Source: Burkholderiales bacterium (GTDB lineage Bacteria > Pseudomonadota > Gammaproteobacteria > Burkholderiales > Casimicrobiaceae). Taken from it: a stretch of 32,046 bases of DNA. The notes under the pieces were generated by a model. It made no database searches and was not told the DNA's origin. It saw only the letters and a program-made list of their open reading frames with translations. Where the stretch lies: positions 1-32,046 of the forward strand of contig JACMNN010000154.1 of the NCBI GenBank assembly GCA_014378555.1, in the 5' to 3' direction. Shown piece after piece: positions 1 to 6,180 of the stretch. Within the stretch, counting starts at the first letter, position 1. The number at the start of each line of letters is the position of its first letter. Position numbers and translations under genes: made by a program.

Positions 1-1
1 C

Positions 2-814
2 CAACCGCGTTTTGCGGGCGATGCGTTGCCGTCGTCTGGCGTGCCGACCAGCGTCGCGCTGGCCGACAAACTCGAAACGCTGGCGGGATTATTTGCCGTC
101 GGTCAAACGCCGACCGGCGACAAAGACCCGTTCGCCCTACGTCGACATGCGTTGGGCGTCATTCGTATTCTTATTGAGCAAAAGCTCACCGTTTCGCTCA
201 ACGCATTGCTTGATTCCGCTTTCAAAATCGTCAGTGAGTGGCTCGCGACAAAGGGCACGGCCGTCACGCAGACCCTACCCAACAGCACGAAGACCAAAGA
301 GCAGCTTCTGCTTCAAGAATTCATCTACGACCGCCTGCGCGGCTACTTGAGAGACACGGGGGTCAGCACCAATGAAATCGAATCCGTAGTTGCCGACTTA
401 CCTACAAACTTGGCCACGGTGCCCGCACAACTCGCGGCGGTGCAGGCGTTCTCGGCCCTTCCCGAAGCCGCAAGCCTGAACGCCGCGAATAAACGCGTCG
501 CCAATATCTTGAGAAAGGCCGCTGAAAGCAACGAAGCGATTGCCGCGAGCAACGCGGCGCAAGAGCCTGCAGAGCAGGCGCTCCGCGCCGCGCTTGACGC
601 GATTACGCCTTCGGCCACCGCTTTGTTCGTGCAAGGCGATTTCGCGGGCTATCTCAAATCGTTCGCGTCGCTCAAGGCGCCGGTTGACGATTTCTTCGAC
701 AAGGTGATGGTCATGGCGGACGACAAAGCGGTGCGCGCCAATCGACTTGCCCTGTTGACCGACCTGCGCGACGCGATGAATAAAGTGGCCGATCTTTCAA
801 AGCTCGCCGCATGA
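2..814 (+). CDS. glyS: Glycine-tRNA ligase beta subunit, C-terminal part (truncated by window edge)
   Basis: This is the last 270 or so residues of the beta subunit of the heterotetrameric bacterial glycyl-tRNA synthetase, which charges tRNA-Gly in the cytoplasm. The frame is open from the first bases, so the gene starts upstream of the window. Recognisable family stretches are the block around LAGLFAVGQTPTGDKDPFAL followed by RRHALGVIRIL, which is highly conserved in GlyS. The C-terminal end VMADDKAVRANRLALL, then MNKVADLSKLA, belongs to the DALR-like anticodon-binding region. The full protein is usually about 700 residues. It is followed by gmhB and plsC on the same strand, an order common in betaproteobacteria (normally preceded by glyQ). 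The stop codon lies inside a possible hairpin (800-836). Identity is secure; only the N-terminal part is missing. Confidence 0.96.
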   Translation, partial: QPRFAGDALPSSGVPTSVALADKLETLAGLFAVGQTPTGDKDPFALRRHALGVIRILIEQKLTVSLNALLDSAFKIVSEWLATKGTAVTQTLPNSTKTKEQLLLQEFIYDRLRGYLRDTGVSTNEIESVVADLPTNLATVPAQLAAVQAFSALPEAASLNAANKRVANILRKAAESNEAIAASNAAQEPAEQALRAALDAITPSATALFVQGDFAGYLKSFASLKAPVDDFFDKVMVMADDKAVRANRLALLTDLRDAMNKVADLSKLAA

Positions 815-836
815 TCATGCCGCTTCGGGCGAGCTT
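800..836 (+). other. Hairpin spanning the glyS stop codon
   Basis: A 9-bp perfect stem (800-808 with 828-836, AAGCTCGCC/GGCGAGCTT) encloses a second self-complementary sequence, GCATGATCATGC (809-820), that contains the glyS stop codon. There is no following T-run, so it is not a standard intrinsic terminator. It may be an RNA stability or attenuation structure between glyS and gmhB, or chance. Confidence 0.3.
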
Positions 837-920
837 CGCACATCAGGCGCTAACAGCTGCGATGCTGGTGGCTGGCGCTAGCGCGTTTGAGCGCCGGGCG
901 CACCCCATTAAGATAGTGGG

Positions 921-1460
921 ATGAAGCTAGTCATCCTCGACCGCGACGGTGTGATCAATATCGATAGTGATCACTTTATCAAATCGCCCTACGAATGGCG
1001 CCCTATTCCGGGGGCGCTAGAAGCCATTGCACGGCTAAACGGGGCGGGCATTCACGTGGCTGTGGCGACCAACCAATCGGGCATCGAGCGCGGTTTGCTT
1101 GACATGAATGCGCTGAACGCCATTCACGCCAAAATGCTTAAGGCTGCGCAGCAGGTGGGCGCGCGAATCGACGCAATTTATTACTGCCCGCATTCGGGGG
1201 ATGCCGACTGCCGCTGCCGCAAGCCGTTGCCGGGCATGTTCATTGATATTGGCCAGCGGCTCAATGTGCCGCTGGAAGGCGTGCCCTGTATTGGCGACGG
1301 TTTGCGCGACCTGCAAGCCGCGGCTGCCGCAGGTGCGAAACCGGTTTTAGTATTGACCGGCAAGGGAGCCGCCACGCTCGCTGCGGGCGACTTGCCGCAA
1401 GCAACACAAGTATTCAAAGACCTGTCAGCCGCAGTCGACAGTATTTTGGCTGCGGCCTAA
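921..1460 (+). CDS. gmhB: D-glycero-beta-D-manno-heptose 1,7-bisphosphate 7-phosphatase
   Basis: This cytoplasmic HAD-superfamily phosphatase removes the 7-phosphate from heptose 1,7-bisphosphate on the way to ADP-heptose, the building block of the LPS inner core. The 179-residue length fits GmhB. HAD motif I is DRDGV with the nucleophile Asp7 and acid/base Asp9. Motif II Thr50 is in TNQSG, the motif III Lys101 is in RKPLPG, and motif IV is IGDGLRD (125-130). A zinc loop is formed by Cys89, His91, Cys97 and Cys99 (CPHSGDADCRC), the mark of GmhB over plain histidinol phosphatases. The start ATG at 921 has no clear Shine-Dalgarno; the upstream bases are AGATAGTGGG. It lies between glyS and plsC on the same strand. 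A histidinol-phosphatase-like activity is the only serious alternative. Confidence 0.92.
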   Translation: MKLVILDRDGVINIDSDHFIKSPYEWRPIPGALEAIARLNGAGIHVAVATNQSGIERGLLDMNALNAIHAKMLKAAQQVGARIDAIYYCPHSGDADCRCRKPLPGMFIDIGQRLNVPLEGVPCIGDGLRDLQAAAAAGAKPVLVLTGKGAATLAAGDLPQATQVFKDLSAAVDSILAAA

Positions 1461-1503
1461 GCAACCGACGTAACGGCCAGTTCGGGGTAAAGGGAAATAA
1501 CTA

Positions 1504-2235
1504 ATGCAAGCTTTGCGCAACACGCTGTACATCATTTTGCAGCTTATCCTGACGCCGATTTGGGCGTTTCTGATTTGCATCACATTTTGGATGCCGCCGA
1601 AGGCAAGAAACGAACTGTGCGCCACCTACACGCGCACTTTTATCTGGCTGGCCAAGCACCTGTGCCGCATTAACTATGTGATCACCGGTTGGGAAAATTT
1701 GCCGCAAAAGCCGTATGTCGTGTTGTCTAAGCACTCGTCGACGTGGGAAACCCTGGCGCTCGAAAGTTGGTTCACGCCGGGCAGCTTTGTGGCAAAAAAA
1801 GAGCTGCTGTGGGTGCCGTTTTTTGGCTGGGGCTTTGCGCTCTCGTCCCCCATCAACATTGATCGCAAGGCGGGAATTAGGGCGATGGATCAGATGATTG
1901 AGCAGGGCAAAGAACGCCTGCAAAAACGCGGTTTTACGATCATTGTGTTCCCCGAGGGCACGCGCATACCAGTGGGCACTAAAGGCCGATATAAAACGGG
2001 TGGTGTGCGCATTGCAATGGGCTGCAATGTGCCGATTGTGCCGGTTGCGCACAACGCCGGTTATTGCTGGCCGCGGCATCCGTGGAAGAAATTTCCTGGC
2101 ACCATCACGCTATCGATCCTGCCGCCAATTGCTACAACGGGCCGTGCGTCTGCTGAACTTAACGACGAAGTAGAGCGCGTTATTGAGAATGAAGTCGCGC
2201 GTTTGGGTGACGCACGGGTAGTTCGAAAAAGCTAG
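1504..2235 (+). CDS. plsC: 1-acyl-sn-glycerol-3-phosphate acyltransferase (PlsC family)
   Basis: This is an inner-membrane acyltransferase that acylates lysophosphatidic acid to phosphatidic acid. Residues 8-30 form a hydrophobic N-terminal membrane segment. The LPLAT motif I, normally HX4D, here reads HSSTWE (77-82), giving HX4E. Motif III is FPEGTR (149-154). A later segment with NVPIVPVAHNAG matches the LPLAT motif IV region. The 243-residue length is normal. An AAGGGAAA ribosome-binding site precedes the ATG, so the start is well supported. The KHxSTWE form of motif I is, as I recall, typical of a betaproteobacterial PlsC subgroup. The gene ends two bases before the metalloprotease gene, so the two are probably co-transcribed. 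A role in acylating a different lysophospholipid cannot be excluded. Confidence 0.88.
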   Translation: MQALRNTLYIILQLILTPIWAFLICITFWMPPKARNELCATYTRTFIWLAKHLCRINYVITGWENLPQKPYVVLSKHSSTWETLALESWFTPGSFVAKKELLWVPFFGWGFALSSPINIDRKAGIRAMDQMIEQGKERLQKRGFTIIVFPEGTRIPVGTKGRYKTGGVRIAMGCNVPIVPVAHNAGYCWPRHPWKKFPGTITLSILPPIATTGRASAELNDEVERVIENEVARLGDARVVRKS

Positions 2236-2237
2236 GC

Positions 2238-3056
2238 ATGGGATTCTGGACGACGCTTTTTGCGCCCACGGGGGCGGGCCTTGCTGGCAAGCCGCCTACG
2301 CCTCGCGCGCCCCAAACGCCCCGCCCGCCGCGCGCAACGGCACTGCCGCCGGCCATCGCCAGCGGCAGTGCAGACCCGCTTCGCCGCAGTTCATCCGGCA
2401 TCGACTTTCGCCTGCAACGCGTACGCCGTAAATCGATCGGATTGGTGATCACCACTGAGGGATTGCTGATCCGCGCGCCGAGTTGGACGCCGCTTTATGA
2501 AATTGACGCAGCGATTGTTGAGCGGCAGGCTTGGATCGCCAAAGCGCTCGCCAAACAAAGCGCGCGTAGCCAACAACTGGCAGCGTATCGCGATGGCGGA
2601 CACATTCTGTTTCGCGGGGTAAAACTCAAGGTCGAGGTGCGGCAAGGTTTGTTTGAGAGCATCGATCTCACTGAACAGCACTGCATCGCTACAACGCTTG
2701 ATGGCGCGTTCAACGCGGAGGCGCTGAATGACGAGATTAAACGCATCGCAAAGCGGGAGTTGACCGAGTTGGCGCTCGATATGGCGGCGCGCGCCTCGCT
2801 GCCGCTAAAGTCGGTCACTCTGAGTAGCGCGCGCACCATGTGGGGCAGTTGCACCTCTGAGGGCCGGGTGCGATTAAATTTCCGCTTGCTACAGCTCGCG
2901 CCCGAGCTGATGCGGCACGTGGTGGCGCATGAATTGGCGCATTTGGTTGAGTTCAATCACTCAAAGCGATTTTGGGCGATTGTGGAGGCGCTGGATCCGA
3001 ACACCAAGGCGCATAAGCGCGCCATCAAGGGTTACGCGGTGTTGCTAGAACTGTAG
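2238..3056 (+). CDS. YgjP-like (DUF45) zinc metallopeptidase
   Basis: This is a predicted cytoplasmic metal-dependent hydrolase of the YgjP/DUF45 group, also annotated as M48-family metallopeptidase. The zinc motif is HELAH at 231-235, with a third ligand candidate His241 in NHSKRFW. The family signature MWGSC (201-205) lies ahead of it, followed by RVRLNFRLLQL. These are the conserved blocks of this family. Residues about 18-55 form a proline-, alanine- and arginine-rich stretch that most family members lack or vary in; it is probably disordered. The gene starts two bases after plsC with no obvious ribosome-binding site, which suggests translational coupling. The physiological substrate of the family is unknown. 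The family call is firm; the function is not. Confidence 0.85.
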   Translation: MGFWTTLFAPTGAGLAGKPPTPRAPQTPRPPRATALPPAIASGSADPLRRSSSGIDFRLQRVRRKSIGLVITTEGLLIRAPSWTPLYEIDAAIVERQAWIAKALAKQSARSQQLAAYRDGGHILFRGVKLKVEVRQGLFESIDLTEQHCIATTLDGAFNAEALNDEIKRIAKRELTELALDMAARASLPLKSVTLSSARTMWGSCTSEGRVRLNFRLLQLAPELMRHVVAHELAHLVEFNHSKRFWAIVEALDPNTKAHKRAIKGYAVLLEL

Positions 3057-3124
3057 TCGTAGATTGCTGCGACAGCCGTCTTGTCGCGATTTAATGCAGG
3101 TCACAGCAAGCCGCGCCTGCCTCG

Positions 3125-3454
3125 CTACATAGACGCTTGATCAAACGCTACGCGTATCCCGGACTGCTCAAACAGCACCCGACTGATCGCATCGGACAGC
3201 GCCTCGCCGCTGCGCGTGTCGGTCCACGTTCCGTCAGCCCATTTGAAGTGATAACCGCCGCTCTTTGCTGCGACCCATACCTCTTGCGTGGGTGCGTGAC
3301 GGTTGATGATGATCTTGCTTCTATTGACGCAGGTGATTTCGAGCACGCCTTGATTAAGCTCGATGTCATCGGCAGCTTCGGTGGTGTCTATGATTTCAAC
3401 CACCTGTCCAAACAGTGTGTCGACGGCTTCATTGAATTCGGTGGCTGAGCGCAT
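3125..3454 (-). CDS. cyaY: Iron donor protein CyaY (bacterial frataxin)
   Basis: CyaY is a small acidic cytoplasmic protein that binds iron and modulates IscS-driven iron-sulfur cluster assembly. The 109-residue length fits. The N-terminal helix is acidic (DTTEAADDIELNQGVLEI), followed by a beta-sheet core with the frataxin-type stretch INRHAPTQEVWVAAKSGGYH and the motif FKWADGTWTDTRSG. These match the frataxin fold and its conserved Trp/Asp region. It is transcribed away from lptM-lysA, with only 38 bases between the two start codons, an arrangement common in Burkholderiales. No strong ribosome-binding site precedes the ATG. No isc genes are in the window. Confidence 0.93.
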   Translation of the reverse strand: MRSATEFNEAVDTLFGQVVEIIDTTEAADDIELNQGVLEITCVNRSKIIINRHAPTQEVWVAAKSGGYHFKWADGTWTDTRSGEALSDAISRVLFEQSGIRVAFDQASM

Positions 3455-3492
3455 TTGCTACTATCGGATGAACAAAATCTAGAGGCTAGTTT

Positions 3493-3627
3493 ATGCGCTT
3501 CCGCTCTTTCGCCGCCCTCATTGTTGCCCTAATCGTGGTCGGCTTTGGACTCTCCGGTTGCGGCCAAAAAGGCCCGCTAGTACCGCCTAAGGCGCAGCTC
3601 GGTGTTGCCCTCGCGCCACTTCGTTAA
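3493..3627 (+). CDS. lptM: Small lipoprotein LptM (YifL-like)
   Basis: This 44-residue protein is translated from the ATG at 3493, preceded by an AGAGG ribosome-binding site. It has a lipoprotein signal peptide: MRFRS, a hydrophobic stretch (residues 6-20), then the lipobox LSGC with the lipidated Cys23. Directly after the cysteine comes GQKGPLVPPK, the signature of the LptM/YifL family (CGQKGPLY). LptM is an outer-membrane lipoprotein that helps mature the LptD-LptE LPS translocon. It sits between cyaY and lysA, its usual neighbours, and is 32 bases ahead of lysA, so the two are probably co-transcribed. Small size makes it easy to miss, but the lipobox plus family motif make the call firm. 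Confidence 0.9.
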   Translation: MRFRSFAALIVALIVVGFGLSGCGQKGPLVPPKAQLGVALAPLR

Positions 3628-3659
3628 TCACCTTAATCACGCGCGCAGCGCTTCTCGTC

Positions 3660-4916
3660 ATGCTTACGCCCCATCTCCATCGCTCCACCGCCACGTCTGA
3701 ACTGGTCTATGAAAATGTTCCGCTGTCAGACATCGCTCGGCAATTCGGTACGCCCACCTACGTGTATTCGCGCGCCGCAATAGTTGCAAACTTCCGCGCC
3801 TACAAAAGCGCATTTGCTGCGTCGAAGCCGTTGCTTTGCTACGCCGTCAAGGCAAACTCAACGCTCAGTGTGCTGGCGCTTTTAGCGTCGGAAGGCGCGG
3901 GTTTCGACATCGTATCGGGTGGCGAATTGCAACGTGTGATCGCAGCGGGAGGGGACGCCAGTAAGGTCATTTTTTCTGGCGTGGGTAAGAGAACTGACGA
4001 GATTGCGCTTGCGCTGGCGCACCATATTCATTGTTTTAACGTCGAGTCCGAGGCTGAGTTGTACCGTGTCAACGACGTCGCCATCGCTCAAGGCAAGCGC
4101 GCGCGCATCACGTTTCGTATCAATCCTGACGTCGACGCGAAGACGCACCCCTACATTTCAACCGGCCTCAAGTCCAACAAGTTTGGCATTGCGCATCTTG
4201 ATGCCGTTCGCCTGTACACGCTTGCCGCCTCGATGACGGGCATCGAAGTTCACGGCATCGAATGTCACATCGGCTCGCAGATCACTGAGCTGTCGCCCTA
4301 CATCGATGCGCTGAAACGACTGTTGTCGCTGGTTGACGATTTGTCGGCGCGCGGAATTCAATTGCATCATCTCGATATCGGTGGCGGCAGAGCGATTGTT
4401 TATGAGGGTGAAACGTTGGTGCCAATGGCGGACTTCGCGCAAGCAGTAGAGCGCGAAATAGCCGGGCGTAATCTTGATTTGTTCATTGAGCCCGGACGCT
4501 CCATCGTGGGCGATGCGGGTTTGCTGCTGACGCGCGTCGAATATTTGAAACCCGGTGAGACCAAAAACTTCGCGCTGGTTGATGCGGCGATGAATGATCT
4601 GATTCGACCCACGCTCTACGACGCCTACCATCCGGTTGCAGCGGTGCTTCAGCGCGAAGGCGAAGCCACCCTCTACGACATCGTGGGGCCCGTGTGTGAG
4701 AGCGGAGACTGGCTTGCAAAGGAGCGTGCGCTCGTGTTGCAGCAAGACGATTTGCTCGCTGTATTGTGTGCGGGCGCGTATGGCATGACCATGGCGTCGA
4801 ATTACAACACGCGCACTCGACCGTGTGAAGTGATGGTTGATGGTGATGAGGCGCATCTCATTCGCGAGCGTGAACGCTTCGAAGATTTGATCGCGCACGA
4901 GCGCATCATCGTGTAA
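3660..4916 (+). CDS. lysA: Diaminopimelate decarboxylase
   Basis: LysA is a cytoplasmic PLP enzyme of the alanine-racemase fold (group IV decarboxylase) that makes L-lysine from meso-diaminopimelate. Visible motifs are the PLP lysine Lys64 in YAVKANS, HIGSQ (203-207), the phosphate-binding glycines GGG (241-243), EPGRS (277-281), the active-site CESGD (346-350, contributed across the dimer) and AGAYGMTMASNYN (371-383). The 418-residue length is normal. One small deviation is GGGRAIVY where most relatives read GGGLGIRY or similar. The ATG at 3660 follows lptM by 32 bases without a strong ribosome-binding site. The downstream gene is separated by a 373-base leader region, so the operon probably ends here. 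Confidence 0.96.
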   Translation: MLTPHLHRSTATSELVYENVPLSDIARQFGTPTYVYSRAAIVANFRAYKSAFAASKPLLCYAVKANSTLSVLALLASEGAGFDIVSGGELQRVIAAGGDASKVIFSGVGKRTDEIALALAHHIHCFNVESEAELYRVNDVAIAQGKRARITFRINPDVDAKTHPYISTGLKSNKFGIAHLDAVRLYTLAASMTGIEVHGIECHIGSQITELSPYIDALKRLLSLVDDLSARGIQLHHLDIGGGRAIVYEGETLVPMADFAQAVEREIAGRNLDLFIEPGRSIVGDAGLLLTRVEYLKPGETKNFALVDAAMNDLIRPTLYDAYHPVAAVLQREGEATLYDIVGPVCESGDWLAKERALVLQQDDLLAVLCAGAYGMTMASNYNTRTRPCEVMVDGDEAHLIRERERFEDLIAHERIIV

Positions 4917-5289
4917 ATTTTTCACGACTTGATGATCACGGTTTATCGCTTTTGAACGACAAAATACGTGATCAGCAACGCAAAAATCTGTGAACAGCAT
5001 CGCATGATTTGGTGCAACAAAACAACATCACAATTCACATGCGTAAATCACGCGCGTGGATAGTCTTGTTTGCGAAAAATATCAAATAGAATTCGCGTCA
5101 TCAGGAGCGTTTGTTGTAAATAAGTTCTAGTGCCTTGAACTGTTTTCGACGACGCCTGACACTGAGGTGTGTTGTGTTGTAAAGCTGATTTTTTGTTGTG
5201 AATTTAGCAATGGAAAATGGGTTGGGTAACGCAAAGGATCACCTCAAGTGACGTTTAAAAACTGTGAGAGTCAACCTTAGGAGACCACC
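4917..5289 (+). promoter_or_regulatory. Long AT-rich upstream/leader region of the histone-like gene
   Basis: These 373 bases hold no credible gene. They are clearly richer in A and T than the flanks and contain several TTGTTGT/TTGTGTTGT tracts (about 5112-5200). A stem can form between 5160-5169 (CACTGAGGTG) and 5240-5250 (CACCTCAAGTG, one bulged base), enclosing about 70 bases. A clean AGGAG ribosome-binding site precedes the ATG at 5290. A candidate -10 is TAGAAT (about 5086-5091), but its -35 spacing is poor, so no promoter is assigned. The length and composition suggest regulated expression of the downstream gene, or H-NS-like protein binding. Confidence 0.4.
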
Positions 5290-5781
5290 ATGAGCGACAT
5301 GATGACTATGGCAGCACCTGCTGCTGCTGCTGCACCAGCCCCAGCAAAGAAAAAGCCAGCAGCAAAAAAACCTGCAGCGAAGAAACCAGCAGCAAAAGCC
5401 CCCGCTGCAAAAAAGCCAGCAGCAAAAAAACCGGCCGCCAAAAAAGCCGCAGCTAAAAAGCCAGCAGCCAAAAAAGCAGCCGCTAAAAAGCCAGCCGCTA
5501 AAAAAGCAGCAGCCAAAAAGCCAGCAGCCAAAAAAGCGGCCGCTAAAAAGCCAGCAGCCAAAAAGCCAGCCGCCAAAAAAGCAGCAGCTAAAAAGCCTGC
5601 CGCTAAAAAGCCTGCTGCCAAAAAAGCAGCAGCTAAGAAGCCGGCAGCGAAAAAAGCAGCAGCTAAAAAGCCAGCAGCCAAGAAGCCAGCCGCCAAAAAA
5701 GCAGCAGCTAAAAAGCCAGCCGCCAAAAAGGTAGCCGCTAAAAAGCCAGTTGCAAAAAAGGCCGCAGGCAAGAAGAAGTAG
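5290..5781 (+). CDS. Histone H1-like Lys/Ala/Pro-repeat DNA-binding protein
   Basis: The protein is 163 residues. A short head ([10 protein letters not shown], then an alanine-rich piece) is followed from about residue 22 by some 28 pentapeptides of the types KPAAK and KAAAK, ending in GKKK. This is the eukaryotic H1 C-terminal-tail composition seen in bacterial AlgP/HctB-like and betaproteobacterial histone H1-like proteins. These are thought to bind DNA non-specifically and compact or regulate the nucleoid. There is no globular domain. The ribosome-binding site AGGAG lies just upstream of the ATG, and a strong terminator follows, so it is monocistronic. The repeat DNA has many A6-A7 runs within GCC-AAA-AAA-type codons, prone to slippage and copy-number change. 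The family call is firm from composition; the cellular role here is inferred. Confidence 0.88.
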   Translation: MSDMMTMAAPAAAAAPAPAKKKPAAKKPAAKKPAAKAPAAKKPAAKKPAAKKAAAKKPAAKKAAAKKPAAKKAAAKKPAAKKAAAKKPAAKKPAAKKAAAKKPAAKKPAAKKAAAKKPAAKKAAAKKPAAKKPAAKKAAAKKPAAKKVAAKKPVAKKAAGKKK

Positions 5782-5782
5782 T

Positions 5783-5798
5783 TTCTCTTTCGAGAGAA
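5783..5798 (+). other. UUCG-tetraloop hairpin directly after the histone-like gene
   Basis: A perfect 6-bp stem TTCTCT/AGAGAA closes a TTCG loop two bases after the stop codon and ahead of the main terminator. UUCG loops are unusually stable, so it may protect the 3' end or assist termination. Confidence 0.45.
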
Positions 5799-5812
5799 TT
5801 CGCTTCAACGAA

Positions 5813-5836
5813 ACGGCGCGGCAACGCGCCGTTTTT
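5813..5836 (+). terminator. Rho-independent terminator of the histone-like gene
   Basis: An 8-bp perfect stem ACGGCGCG/CGCGCCGT (5813-5820 with 5825-5832) has a GCAA loop and is followed by a T-rich tail (TTTTATTT). It lies 31 bases downstream of the stop codon. Confidence 0.9.
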
Positions 5837-6132
5837 ATTTGTCGAAATTATTCGCCGACACGGTTCTAATAAGGCGGGCCAGAACACCTCCGTGCTTGTT
5901 CACGTCGCACCGCTGTCCAGCGCGCCCACGGCGCCCATGCTGGCCCTTTCAGCGATGCTCACTGGCGGGCGGTAAGCCGGCAATTTACAAGGTCCTTTGC
6001 GCAGCTGAAGCCGGCAAAGACGAAACGCCAAACGCGACATGATCGGTAGCGATTGACGAACGAAGGACTAGATGGCGCTTGGCGACTGTGCAGGCGATCA
6101 TCGCCAGGTTGGTTGAGTCGTCGAGATTCGCT
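5837..6132. other. Intergenic stretch with no supported gene
   Basis: Between the two terminators there are about 300 bases with no convincing coding frame on either strand. A short plus-strand frame (5839-6042) lacks a ribosome-binding site and resembles nothing. A small hairpin TGGCGA/TCGCCA occurs near 6079-6105. I see nothing else. Confidence 0.4.
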
Positions 6133-6161
6133 AAAAAAAACGCGCCCGAAGGCGCGCTTTT
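6133..6161 (-). terminator. Rho-independent terminator of mltD (possibly bidirectional)
   Basis: The stem CGCGCC/GGCGCG (6141-6146 with 6151-6156) has a CGAA loop. On the minus strand it is followed by eight T (plus-strand A-run 6133-6140), 20 bases beyond the mltD stop codon. On the plus strand it is followed by C and five T, so it can work in both directions. Confidence 0.85.
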
Positions 6162-6180
6162 TAATTGCTGACGATTTGCC

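Noticed and set aside
887-914. TTGAGC ... TAAGAT promoter-like pair just ahead of gmhB
   Set aside because: Only four of six bases match in each box, and it would give a nearly leaderless transcript; coupling to glyS transcription is simpler.
5236-5245. GGATCACCTC resembling the 3' end of 16S rRNA
   Set aside because: Only ten bases match and no other rRNA sequence is near; more likely chance, although it takes part in the leader stem.
5239-5808. Long minus-strand frames opposite the histone-like gene, rich in Phe-Leu-Ala-Ala-Gly or Cys/Phe/Gly repeats
   Set aside because: They are complements of the KPAAK repeat; no ribosome-binding site, no family resemblance, and the sense frame has a clean start and terminator.
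5839-6042. 67-codon plus-strand frame between two terminators
   Set aside because: No ribosome-binding site, no recognisable sequence, lies directly after a strong terminator.
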